DNA of 55,661 nucleotides from Planctomycetota bacterium (GTDB lineage: Bacteria; Planctomycetota; UBA1135; GCA-002686595), in assembly GCA_002862085.1 (NCBI GenBank), contig PKCK01000006.1, positions 1 through 55,661 on the forward strand, written 5' to 3'. The position numbers were made by a program, and so were the translations under genes. The notes beneath the pieces were generated by a model that was not told where the DNA came from, ran no database searches, and saw nothing but the letters and a program-made list of their open reading frames with translations. Below are positions 1 to 8,845 of this stretch, in pieces (within the stretch, counting starts at the first letter, position 1; the number at the start of each line of letters is the position of its first letter).

Positions 1-370
1 CGCCAACGGCGCCGGCCTCACCAGCCAGGCCTTCGCGACGACCATCCCCTGGTTCCCCTACGTGCTGTCGGTCGCGGTCGTGCTGTTCGCTTTCTCGACG
101 ATGATCAGCTGGTCCTACTACGGCGAGCGCTGCTGGGTGTGGCTCTTCAACGAGTCGAGCTCGATCTTCTACAAGATCCTCTTCCTCGCCTTCGTCTTCA
201 TGGGGTCGATCATCACGGCGCAGAACGTGCTCGACTTCGGCGACCTGATGATCCTCGGCATGGCGATCCCGAACGTGCTCGGGGTGGTGCTCTTGAGCGG
301 CAAGGTGAAGAAGGCGCTCGACGAGTACATGGCGAAGCTGAAGGCGGGCGAGATGGAGACCTACGACTGA
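1..370 (+). CDS. Alanine/glycine:cation symporter (AGCS family), C-terminal part
   Basis: This is the 3' end of a gene that begins before the window; the frame is open from base 2 and closes at a TGA at 368-370. The visible 122 residues contain hydrophobic segments and the family-typical stretch FAFSTMISWSYYGER followed by two more membrane helices and a short charged tail (KVKKALDEYMAKLKAG). AGCS proteins are inner-membrane Na+ or H+ symporters for alanine or glycine. The Tyr-Tyr-Gly-Glu element and the final helix pair match the C-terminal portion of that family. Only the last quarter or so of the protein is present, so substrate preference cannot be judged. The next gene on this strand starts about 460 bases downstream, so the symporter probably ends its transcription unit here. 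Confidence 0.9.
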   Translation, partial: ANGAGLTSQAFATTIPWFPYVLSVAVVLFAFSTMISWSYYGERCWVWLFNESSSIFYKILFLAFVFMGSIITAQNVLDFGDLMILGMAIPNVLGVVLLSGKVKKALDEYMAKLKAGEMETYD

Positions 371-828
371 TCCGCGCGCTGGCCGGACTTCCCGGCGACT
401 GGACCGCGCTCGCGCCCGTGGAGGCGCGGGCGCGGTTCGCGTTCGCCGAGGCGGGCCGGCCACCGGAGTCGTGATGAAGATCGCGGCCGACACTCGATCT
501 TCGATGGCCAGCCGCGAGGCGGCCTGCACGGCCTGAAATCCGGCATCGGCCGGGAGGTGGGCCGCTCGGGCCCTGACCACCGCTCCGTCCGATCGGACCG
601 TGAGGGGGGCCTCCTGCACCTCGACGGCGGCTTCGCCGAGCCGGAGGACGACAGAAAGTCGGTGCTGCCGGTCTTTCAGGCGCTGGCTCGCGCGCGCCAT
701 GAAGGACTGCTCGAGACGTCTGATCCAAACCAAACGAATCGTCGGAAGCAGCAAAGACCGGTGGAGGTTACAACCCGCCTCCTCGGCACCTCTGGTGCAT
801 CACCTTCTTCGCGAGACAGACCGGACAG
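371..828. other. Intergenic, no secure gene
   Basis: This 458-base gap separates the symporter from the phosphoesterase. On the minus strand an ATG at 700 opens a frame with strongly GC-biased third positions and natural-looking composition to about position 430. The frame does not close before the left window edge and would run antisense through the symporter gene. It could be a relic of a small gene or chance. No hairpin or RNA was recognised. Confidence 0.4.
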
Positions 829-2166
829 ATGGCAACGCGGTTCACGAATCACTCCCGACTGGTCGGCCCCGCCGGGGTCTTTGCATTGGCGGCGTGGTTC
901 TCCTCGCCCGTGACTCCGCAGACCACCGACGCCTCGAACCAGTCGAACGAGGTCAGCACGCCTGCCAAACGCCCCGAACCGACCGCCACGGCTCTCCCCG
1001 ATCGAGTGGTCCTGACCCTCGCTGACGACCCCGCGACGACCGTCGACGTGAGCTGGCGTACGGATGTCTCCGTGGCGGAGGCCGCCGTGGAGTACGCGGT
1101 GGCGACACCCGGCCCGGAGTTCGTCAAGTCCAGCTCCACCCAGAAGGCCGAGACCGTCCCTTTCGGCGGTGAGGGAGACGAGGTTCACAGGCACCACGCC
1201 CAGCTTCGCGAGCTCACGCCGAACACGGCGTACGTCTACCGCGTCGGGAGCGGCGATTCCTGGAGCGAGTGGTTTCAGTTCCGAACGGCGTCCGCCGAGG
1301 CGGCTCCTTTCCGGTTCGTGTACTTCGGAGACGCCCAGAACAAGATCCGCGACCACTGGTCGAGGGTCGTTCGGTCCGCTGCGCTGGATGCCCCGGATGC
1401 AGGCCTCATGCTGCACGCCGGTGATCTCGTCAACGTCGGTGAGCGCGACCGTGAGTGGGGCCAGTGGTTCGCCGCTGGCTCCTGGCTCAACGCGACGCTC
1501 CCTCAGATCGCCACGCCGGGTAATCACGAGTACACGCGGGGCCAGCTCACGAGCCAATGGCGACCGCAGTTCGCGTTTCCCGAGAACGGTCCGGCGGGGC
1601 TCGAGGAGACGGCCTACTGGCTCGACTACCAGGGGGTCCGCTTCGTCAGCCTCAACAGCCTCGAGGACGTCGAGGCGCAGGTGAAGTGGCTCCCGGACGT
1701 CCTCTCCGCCGGGGAGCCGCAGTGGACGATCGTCTTCCTCCACTACCCGCTGTTCTCCGCCGCGAAGGGCCGGGACAACGGGCAGCTCCGCGCCGCCTTG
1801 AAGCCCATCTTCGACGAGTACGGAGTCGACCTGGTCCTGCAGGGCCACGACCACGCCTACCTCAGAACCGGTCTGGAGACGCCGCTCAACCTCGAGGACG
1901 GCGCCCAGGCACTGAGCGGGAACACGGTCTACGTGGTGAGCGTCAGCGGCCCGAAGATGTACCCAGCCATGTCGCGCGACTTCGCCCCCTCGAGTGCCGG
2001 TGGTCTTCAGCTCTACCAGGTCATCGACGTGGAGAGAGACGAGCTTCGTTTCCGCGCGCACCGCGCCGATGGACCCGTGCACGATGCGTTCATCCTCCAC
2101 CGCGAGGCCGACGGTCGGAATCGCCTCGAAGAGATCCCCTCCGCGGAGGCCGAGCTTTGGCGATGA
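829..2166 (+). CDS. Secreted purple-acid-phosphatase-like metallophosphoesterase
   Basis: A 445-residue protein with a hydrophobic N-terminal segment (about residues 11-27) that looks like a signal peptide. A fibronectin-III-like purple acid phosphatase N-terminal domain follows (about 55-155, with AYVYRVGSG near its end), then a calcineurin-like phosphoesterase domain. The metal-site motifs are all present in order: GDAQ with Asp168, GD with Asp199, GNHEY with Asn232/His233, LHYP with His305 and GHDHAY with His340/His342. Such enzymes hydrolyse phosphomonoesters or phosphodiesters with a binuclear metal centre, probably in the periplasm or outside the cell. The start is the ATG at 829; no convincing Shine-Dalgarno sequence precedes it. 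It stands alone on this strand, so its substrate cannot be inferred from neighbours. Phosphate scavenging is likely but unproven. Confidence 0.88.
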   Translation: MATRFTNHSRLVGPAGVFALAAWFSSPVTPQTTDASNQSNEVSTPAKRPEPTATALPDRVVLTLADDPATTVDVSWRTDVSVAEAAVEYAVATPGPEFVKSSSTQKAETVPFGGEGDEVHRHHAQLRELTPNTAYVYRVGSGDSWSEWFQFRTASAEAAPFRFVYFGDAQNKIRDHWSRVVRSAALDAPDAGLMLHAGDLVNVGERDREWGQWFAAGSWLNATLPQIATPGNHEYTRGQLTSQWRPQFAFPENGPAGLEETAYWLDYQGVRFVSLNSLEDVEAQVKWLPDVLSAGEPQWTIVFLHYPLFSAAKGRDNGQLRAALKPIFDEYGVDLVLQGHDHAYLRTGLETPLNLEDGAQALSGNTVYVVSVSGPKMYPAMSRDFAPSSAGGLQLYQVIDVERDELRFRAHRADGPVHDAFILHREADGRNRLEEIPSAEAELWR

Positions 2167-2440
2167 GCGCGGCTGCCTCTGCGCGGGCTCCGCGAGAGGG
2201 CAGGGGAGCGGAGGTCCGAAGAAGCGGTTCGGAGCGGGGGAGTCGCGTGCGGGGGCGAACGGCGTCGGGGCGACGATCGCTCGCGACGTCCGCACAGCAC
2301 GCTGTCCGCGGCGGTGGACGCCCGCGCTGACGAGCGGCGATCGCGACGAATCGGTCCGTCCTCCGCGTCGCACCGCGGCGCTCGCAGGTCGGGGCCTCCG
2401 CGGTCGGAACGCGGCCCGGCGAACCACCCGGGCTCCTCGC

Positions 2441-3376
2441 TCAGCGGTCGCGAGTCCGTGGCCGGTACTCACCGTCCGGCAGCACCCTCGGGAGCGCCAG
2501 CGTCGGGTCGGTGAGCAGCTCGACCACCGCGGGGTCGCGCGCCGCGAGGAGTTCGGGGGTCGGGCACTCCCATTCGACGGAGATCTCCTCGGCGCGGCCG
2601 GGGAAGGCCTGGCCGCCCAGGTGCGAAGTGAGGGCCCAGTAGAGGTACTCGGCGGCCATGCACTCGTAGTCGCAGGAGCGGTCGTCGTAGTGGTACCAGG
2701 CAGCCTCGGGGTAGCGCCGGGGAACGCGGCGGAAGCGGCCGCCGCGGGCGAGGTCCATGGCGTCGGTGAGGCGAGAGCCGGGGCGGTAGCCGAGGGCCTC
2801 GGGGTGCGCCTCGACCCAGCCGTTGGAGACCAGGTGCAGGACCTCCTCGAGGGCAGCGTCGAAGCGGCCAGGTGCCATCACGTGGGGCGGGCCCGCGGGG
2901 AACGTCTCCTCGCCGTAGAGATCCTGGCCGACGTGGAAACCGGCATCCTCGAGGGCGTCGAAGTCCACCCCGCGGTGGAGCCGCTCCATCTCGCGCTCGG
3001 TGGCGGGCATGACGAGGAACGCGCCGCCCTCCGTCAGCGCCGCGTGGGCAGCAGGGTCGTCAGGTCTTCCGTCCTCGTCGTTGTCGATCCACTCCGCGAG
3101 GATCGTCGCTGCGTGCCTGATCTTGTCCGCGTCGGTCGACGGAGTCGCCACCACGTGCACGCCGAACACCTCGACATGTCGATCGAAGAGCGGCCGGAAG
3201 ACGGCGAGCCGGCCTGACTCAGGGAGAGGATGCGGAGCGAGATCGATCGGCGGGCGGGAGGGTGCCGTCGTCACGGACTCCGGCGCGGAGCGCGTTCCTG
3301 CTCCGCATCCTGCCAGCGCAACAGCGAGCACACAGCCGGTCCGCTGCAGCGTCCTGAGCAGGTTCTCCATGGTCAT
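2441..3376 (-). CDS. Putative lipoprotein of unknown function
   Basis: A protein of about 311 residues that I cannot place in a named family. Starting at the ATG at 3376 (or a second ATG two codons later at 3370) gives a classic lipoprotein signal: a hydrophobic stretch ending in LAVALAGC, with the Cys as the lipidation site. Longer upstream starts would put about 30 non-signal residues in front and are less likely. The mature part holds an Asp-rich loop (DNDEDGRPDD) that could bind calcium and a segment EEVLHLVSNGW whose E-x-x-H spacing hints at a metal site, but no catalytic assignment is safe. It lies downstream of the peroxidase gene on the same strand, but a strong hairpin separates them, so it is probably transcribed separately. 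Confidence 0.75.
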   Translation of the reverse strand: MTMENLLRTLQRTGCVLAVALAGCGAGTRSAPESVTTAPSRPPIDLAPHPLPESGRLAVFRPLFDRHVEVFGVHVVATPSTDADKIRHAATILAEWIDNDEDGRPDDPAAHAALTEGGAFLVMPATEREMERLHRGVDFDALEDAGFHVGQDLYGEETFPAGPPHVMAPGRFDAALEEVLHLVSNGWVEAHPEALGYRPGSRLTDAMDLARGGRFRRVPRRYPEAAWYHYDDRSCDYECMAAEYLYWALTSHLGGQAFPGRAEEISVEWECPTPELLAARDPAVVELLTDPTLALPRVLPDGEYRPRTRDR

Positions 3377-3757
3377 CGTTCGAGCTCGCCATCCCCCGGC
3401 CGTGCGGATCGTATCGCATGCACCGGGCACGAAGCTGCAGCGACGACCGCGCACGACGCCGGCCAACGTCGCTGGCTGTCGTGGTGGTCGTTCGGGCTCG
3501 TGCGAGACGGGGGTCCGGCTCGGCCCATCACGGCCCCGCGCCGACCGGCCTCGGGGTGGGCCGAGTCTCGTAGCTGCCTGCGAGAGCCCTCCGGATTCCG
3601 CGCCGAAGAAGTGCAGGCTGCTCGTGATCGCTTCGGTGATCCTCGCGAAGCGCTCGCGCGATCAGGTCCGCAAAAGGCGGCGCGCCCGCGCCGCTCGAGG
3701 CGGCGCGGGCGCGCGTTCCAACGGTGGACGCCTGGTCGAGGCATCCCCGTTCGCAGG
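3377..3757. other. Intergenic region between lipoprotein and peroxidase genes
   Basis: This 381-base gap holds the terminator of the peroxidase gene (3680-3714) and presumably the promoter of the lipoprotein gene on the minus strand. No open frame here looks like a gene. Confidence 0.6.
3680..3714 (-). terminator. Rho-independent terminator of the peroxidase/beta-helix gene
   Basis: A perfect 14-bp GC inverted repeat (GCGCGCCCGCGCCG and its complement) encloses a 7-base loop. Read on the minus strand it is followed within a few bases by CCTTTT. It lies about 45 bases past the stop codon at 3758. Confidence 0.8.
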
Positions 3758-6700
3758 TCAACGACCCAGGTACATATGGGAGCCCATGTCGGGAGCACTC
3801 CCGTCCGGATCCAGCCCGAGCGCGGGGTCACCGCTGTCGATGCCCGGCGAGCCGACGACGAGGCGGTGGTCACCAACATCCGCGTCCTTGAACATCGGAT
3901 CGCTGGAGAGCCCATCGACCGCGGCACTGTCCACGATGCTGAACTCCGCCTCGCCCAAGAAGCCGTTGGTGTTGCCCGGGTTGGCGAAACCGATCGAGGT
4001 GCCCGTACCGCCGTCCCAGAGGATGGAGCTGTTGAGGGACACCGAGCCGGTGTTCATGATGAAGATCGACTCACCGTTGGTCGCCAACGTGGAGCTGACC
4101 GCGTCCAGCACGCCGTTGTCCATGGAGACGCCGCCGCCCGAGGGAGCGGTGTTGTTCGTCACCTTGGTCCGGTCGAGCGAGACCACAACCTGGTTCCGAG
4201 CGAAGACGGCCCCGCCAGTGGCGGCGGCGCTGTTGCCGGAGAGCACGCAGCCCATCAGGGTGACGCTCCCGCCGTCCAGGAAGACCGCTCCGCCCTGGTG
4301 GGCGCTGTTGTTGAGGAAAGTCGAGTCCTGGATCGTCGGGACGCCTTGGTTGCGGACCGTGAGGGCGCCGCCTTCGCGTCCAGAGTTGTTCTCGAACGTG
4401 CAGTTCGAGACCAGGGCTTGACTGTGCTCGATCATGAGGCCACCAGGCCCGTTGTTCGAGACATTGCCGTCGAAGGTGCAGCCGACAACGCTGGCCGTCG
4501 CCTGGTTCCTCACGAGCATGCCGCCGGCGGTGCCGCCGGTGCAGCCAGTGATGGTGCAGCCCGTCAGAGTCAGGTCGCCGCCGTTCGTGACCAGCACGCC
4601 ACCCGTCTCACCGGCTCCGCCGGTGATCGTCAGGCCGCTGATGGAGCTGCCCAGGGTGTTTTCACGGACCTCGATGGCGGGACGCTGCCCGCTGCCCTGA
4701 AGGATCGCGCCAGCAGCCGCCTCGATTTGCACCGAGCCGTTCTGGATCACCAGATCCTCGTAATAGGTACCAGCGTGCACGAGGACGCGGCCCACGCCGG
4801 ACCCACAGCTGAGCGCCTCGCCGATGGTGGCGAAGGGGTGCTCCTCGGTGCCGTTCCCGAAGCTCGGGTCGGCGGCCGCGCTGACGTGCATCACACCCGC
4901 GACACTGGTGGTGTCCTCGACGGTGAAGTACATCGGCTCCAGGGCCCAGCCCTCGTAGTCAGAGTCGTTGCTGATGAACGGGAGGAAACTCAGGGTCGCG
5001 GCGGTGTTGCCGTCGTTCTCCCCGTCCTGGACGCCCGTGAGCATCAGAACCTGCGGGTGGAACCAGTCGGAAGGCCTGAAAACGAGGGCCCCGCGATCGA
5101 GAACGGACGTTTCGCCCGTCACCTCATCGACTTCCAAGACGCCGAGCTCGGTGGCATCGGAGATGCGCCACCTGACCCTCACGTTGGCGGTCGGGGCTTT
5201 CGTCAGGCTGATGCGGACCTCGCGAACGCTGTCGAAGGCCTGGCCAAGCAGGCCGCAGCCCTCAGATCCGTCTTCGTGGACGAAGAGCAGGTCGCCGGGG
5301 TAGCTGGTCTCCTTGACCGGGAAGAGCGACTCGCCCGGGTCGATGGACACGTGCACGCCCGGCTCGAGCTGGTCGATGAAGACCACTGCTTCCCGGCCAC
5401 CGTTGACACCCGTTGCACGGATCTCATGGGAGATGGGGTCGGCCACGCCGTCGCCGTCGGCGTCGACGACCGACGTCTCGTTGCCTTGATGGCCCAACCT
5501 GCGGGGGAGCGAGGGGTGGGAGAACGGGCCCGAATCGTTGAGGACACGGGGGTCCAGCAGAGCGTTCGACAAGAAAGCCACCATGGCAGCCTGCTCATCG
5601 GCCTTGTTGCGAAGGCCACCCACGCCATCGACGCCGGGGTCGGTGTCGGGGATGTTCTGCTCGAGGAAGTCCGCACCGCGGGCGTAGAACTGCACCACCT
5701 GCTCGAGCGTCGCCATGCTTCCGTTGTGCATGTACGGCGCCGAGAGGACGATGTTGCGCAGGCTGGAGGCCTTGAAGGCGCCGTTGACCGCCGCGTACTC
5801 GTCCGTCTGGACGGGATCCTCGAGGTCGAAGACCTTGGCCGAGGTTTCACCGTTTTGGATCCGCTTCGTGAAGGAGAGCGGGCCGAACGGTCCGTCGGCA
5901 CCGATGCCGAGGTCTTCCTCGGTCGGGCGAACGCCGATGTTGTAGAAGCCAGCGTCGTAGACCGCATCGGGCTCGGACTCGCCGAGAACGATGTCTGCCA
6001 CATGCTGCCCGTTGACATGCACCGGGTACAGGCCGGCCGGCGTGTTGGTCCCGAAGACGAGCTCGCCCTCGATGATCACGCGCATGCCGCATTCGCCGTT
6101 CGGAAGCTCACCAAAGGCCTGCGAGATCAGGACGAACTCGCCGGGCGGGTGCGGATCCGCAGGATCGAACGGGGTCGTCGGGAAGCCCGGACCCGCATGC
6201 ATCTCGATCTCGGCCTCGACAGGCTCACCCTCTTCGTCGAGGGCACATTCGGTGTGGGGGACGTTGGCCTGGACGAGGACCTGACCGGTGTCGGGTCGGA
6301 AGACCTGGATGAACTGACCCATCCGAAGGTTGTCGGCGTACCAGAACTCCTCGTGGCCGAGGACAGTGGGGTTCTCAGCGGTCTGGATGTTGGTGAGACC
6401 GATCAGCGCGGCCTGACCACCGGTCACCATCCCCATCCGCTCGACGCCGTGACGGACGCCCGTCAGCGCATCCTCGAGGTCGGACCAGGTACCACCCGCG
6501 AACTCGGCGCCCGCGTGGCAGTCGGCGCATCCTGCGCCGCCGGACATGAAGCGACCGAAGCCGCGTTTCTCCTGTTCGGTCAGCGCGGACTCGTCACCGG
6601 CCATGTAGAAGTCGATCGGCGCTTGGTCCGAGACGAGCTGCGCCTCGTACAACATGATCGCGAGACCCCAGTAGAGGGTGAAGTTGCGCTCCATCATGGA

Positions 6701-7978
6701 GAAGCCACCGAAGTCGCCGGCGCCGTTCCACCACTCGTCGACGAACGCGTCCTGGATCATCTGCTCGTAGGTGAGGCCTGGCGTGAGGCCGCGATCCGGC
6801 CTGGCGGACAGGTGACCGAGATGCATGTCCCGGCGGTGGACACTCTGCAGCTTCAGGGGAGCGGCCGAGAGGAGCTTGCGCCCGACGGTGGAGAAGGAGC
6901 GGATCGCACCGGTATCCTCATCGTCTTGCCAGGCCATCTCGACGGACGACGTGAGCGGGTTGACCGCCTGGCTGGCGAGGGCTGCCTTGTCGATGCTGAT
7001 CCGCACCTCCTCGACGCTGCCGTCAGGCATCGTCTTGAGGACGCGGGCATCCGGGTCCAGGTCGCCGTGCCTGTTGACGCCGTTGAAACGATAGTCCGCG
7101 CGGCCGTCCCAGTACGAGCGCACGAAGAAGACCGAGTTGATCACCGTGGGGGCGTTACGGTTCGTCGCCTGGTCCACGTTGCAGCCGGCCACGCTGAAGA
7201 CGGGATCGTCCTTGCGCACACTGGCCTCCAGGCCTTCGCCCGCGGTCACGCCCGCGAAGAGACGCATCGGCAGGCCCGCTGAGGCGTGGACGTCGTCCAC
7301 GCTGCGGAGCACCTGCGATTCGGCGTCGTTGGGGTTGCTGAGCCGGTGGAAGGGGAAGTCCGAGGACTCCAGCGTCGTGTTGGGCCCGCCGCGTCCGGAC
7401 TCGAAGATGTTGAAGACCTCGTCGTGGCCGTCGTACATCTGGTTCTTCGCACGGGCGTCCGCGCCGCCGTTGTAGTGACACGTGGCGCAGGCCGTCTGGC
7501 CGTCGGAGCCCGCCTGGATGTCCCAGAAGAGGGCCTTGCCGAGCGCGATCGCCGCGTCCATGTCCTTGATGTAGGTGTCGAGGTCCGGGGGCAGGGGGAC
7601 ATCGATCGTGCTCAAGGGAGCAGAACCGGCGAAGCCGAGCCCCGGCCTGACTCCGCCAGCGCCGATGTCCGTGCCAGCACCGGGCGCTGCGGCGCCGGGA
7701 GCGACCCGACCGGTGCCCGTGTTGGCGCCGCCAGGAGCGATGTTGGTGCCTGCGCCGGGGGCGACTCTGCGCGCGCCCGGCCGTACCGCGCCGGTGCCGC
7801 CGTTGTTACCACCACCAGGCGCGTTCGCGCTAGGTACAGCCCGCTTCGCGCGTTGACCGCCTTGCTGGCTGGCCGCATCACTCAGCGGCAGCAGAGCAGC
7901 TGCCAGGAGGCTCGAGACTAGAAGAGTCGAGCGCCCACTGCGTGACCGGTTCGACGGGAGTTGGGGGAAGAGATTCAT
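3758..7978 (-). CDS. Secreted di-haem cytochrome c peroxidase (MauG/CcpA type) fused to a right-handed beta-helix
   Basis: A 1406-residue exported protein. Residues 1 to about 38 form a signal peptide (starting MNLFPQLPSN), followed by a Gly/Pro/Ala-rich linker. The peroxidase part carries two haem c sites, CATCH near residue 163 and CADCH near residue 484. The family-typical element SAPYMHNGSMATLEQVV comes later in the same part. Bacterial cytochrome c peroxidases are normally 300-450 residues; here the region is enlarged and followed by about 350 residues of parallel beta-helix repeats. That C-terminal part begins with a DUF1565-like element near residue 1040 (NGTEEHPFATIGEAL) and ends in short strand-turn repeats with many NNSG and GGxxV motifs. 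The ATG at 7978 was chosen because it directly precedes the signal peptide. The peroxidase would reduce H2O2 or oxidise a protein substrate outside the inner membrane, and the helix may bind polysaccharide or the cell surface. Confidence 0.9.
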   Translation of the reverse strand: MNLFPQLPSNRSRSGRSTLLVSSLLAAALLPLSDAASQQGGQRAKRAVPSANAPGGGNNGGTGAVRPGARRVAPGAGTNIAPGGANTGTGRVAPGAAAPGAGTDIGAGGVRPGLGFAGSAPLSTIDVPLPPDLDTYIKDMDAAIALGKALFWDIQAGSDGQTACATCHYNGGADARAKNQMYDGHDEVFNIFESGRGGPNTTLESSDFPFHRLSNPNDAESQVLRSVDDVHASAGLPMRLFAGVTAGEGLEASVRKDDPVFSVAGCNVDQATNRNAPTVINSVFFVRSYWDGRADYRFNGVNRHGDLDPDARVLKTMPDGSVEEVRISIDKAALASQAVNPLTSSVEMAWQDDEDTGAIRSFSTVGRKLLSAAPLKLQSVHRRDMHLGHLSARPDRGLTPGLTYEQMIQDAFVDEWWNGAGDFGGFSMMERNFTLYWGLAIMLYEAQLVSDQAPIDFYMAGDESALTEQEKRGFGRFMSGGAGCADCHAGAEFAGGTWSDLEDALTGVRHGVERMGMVTGGQAALIGLTNIQTAENPTVLGHEEFWYADNLRMGQFIQVFRPDTGQVLVQANVPHTECALDEEGEPVEAEIEMHAGPGFPTTPFDPADPHPPGEFVLISQAFGELPNGECGMRVIIEGELVFGTNTPAGLYPVHVNGQHVADIVLGESEPDAVYDAGFYNIGVRPTEEDLGIGADGPFGPLSFTKRIQNGETSAKVFDLEDPVQTDEYAAVNGAFKASSLRNIVLSAPYMHNGSMATLEQVVQFYARGADFLEQNIPDTDPGVDGVGGLRNKADEQAAMVAFLSNALLDPRVLNDSGPFSHPSLPRRLGHQGNETSVVDADGDGVADPISHEIRATGVNGGREAVVFIDQLEPGVHVSIDPGESLFPVKETSYPGDLLFVHEDGSEGCGLLGQAFDSVREVRISLTKAPTANVRVRWRISDATELGVLEVDEVTGETSVLDRGALVFRPSDWFHPQVLMLTGVQDGENDGNTAATLSFLPFISNDSDYEGWALEPMYFTVEDTTSVAGVMHVSAAADPSFGNGTEEHPFATIGEALSCGSGVGRVLVHAGTYYEDLVIQNGSVQIEAAAGAILQGSGQRPAIEVRENTLGSSISGLTITGGAGETGGVLVTNGGDLTLTGCTITGCTGGTAGGMLVRNQATASVVGCTFDGNVSNNGPGGLMIEHSQALVSNCTFENNSGREGGALTVRNQGVPTIQDSTFLNNSAHQGGAVFLDGGSVTLMGCVLSGNSAAATGGAVFARNQVVVSLDRTKVTNNTAPSGGGVSMDNGVLDAVSSTLATNGESIFIMNTGSVSLNSSILWDGGTGTSIGFANPGNTNGFLGEAEFSIVDSAAVDGLSSDPMFKDADVGDHRLVVGSPGIDSGDPALGLDPDGSAPDMGSHMYLGR

Positions 7979-8845
7979 CGGTGGGGGGATGACGAAGGAG
8001 ATTCGAAATGTCCGTCTGGGGTGGGCGGAGGGCAGGCCCTTCGCCGCTGGACAAACAACAACGCCCAATGCGGCAACGGCCGCGTCGGGGCTACAGCCCC
8101 TTGGGAGTTCACGTAGTACGCAGGCAAAGATTACCGGTTCTCGGGCAGTCGCTGAGGGGGCAGAAGGTGCCTGACTTCGTTGCTCTCTCTCGTTGCCTCA
8201 CGCTGGATCGGTATTGCCTCGATGTTGGATGAAAACTGCCCCGATGCTGGACCGGTGTCTCGCACTGTGTCGCGAACGGTGACATGGGGTCGCTGCCTTG
8301 CGTCGCTGCGGTGAGGCGTCTCGCGTGTGGTCGAAGGTCCGTGGGTCACCAGCGGGCCGAATGCTCGAGTGCGCCATCGGAGTACGCGTGCCTCATGCGC
8401 GTTCGTTGGTGTGGCTCCTGGATCACCTGGAGCGAACGCAGGGTGATCGGGCCACCGTGCAGCGCAGCGAGCCCCCGGAACATGGCGCAGGTCCCTGCGA
8501 TCGTCGCGATGCACTCGGTGTCCGTCGTGATCGACGTCGGCCTGGATATCGGTCTCATCTCGGCGCACGCGGCGCTTGGCGCGGACGGCGGCATCGTGCT
8601 CGGCCTCGGGCGAGCGTCCCGCTCTTTCGCGCGCACGATCTCGAGATCGCCATCGGCACGGGACCGATGACGCGCGCACATGGCGCATCGGCGTCGTGCG
8701 TGCCTGCGCACGGTACGCGGACGCGTACCTCAGCCTGGCGGCCCTCCGCCGCGCGCTGGTTCGAGAGAGGCGAGGCCCTGCGGCGGGGCCGGATGCACCT
8801 CGAGCGTCCAGCGTCGCCGGAAGAGCCGCTGCGACGCAGCCGGCG
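7979..8845. other. Intergenic, 867 bases with possible mobile-element relic
   Basis: No convincing intact gene. It should contain the promoter of the peroxidase gene just above 7978. A cluster of imperfect direct repeats sits at 8192-8253 (see separate entry), and coding-like fragments in several frames lie between about 8260 and 8720. None has a recognisable domain. Confidence 0.5.
8192..8253. repeat. Three imperfect 19-22 bp direct repeats, possible IS21-type end
   Basis: Three units share the pattern tTGCCtC-gatg-TGGAtc: 8192-8209, 8213-8231 and 8235-8253, spaced 21-22 bases apart. IS21-family elements carry several short direct repeats near their ends, so this may be the end of a decayed element. 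No transposase was recognised beside it. Confidence 0.35.

Noticed and set aside
3230..7282. A 1350-residue plus-strand frame opposite the peroxidase gene
   Set aside because: It mirrors the peroxidase/beta-helix gene, whose two CxxCH sites and signal peptide are unambiguous. The plus-strand translation is Arg/Val/Glu-rich with no domain, as expected for antisense frames in GC-rich DNA.
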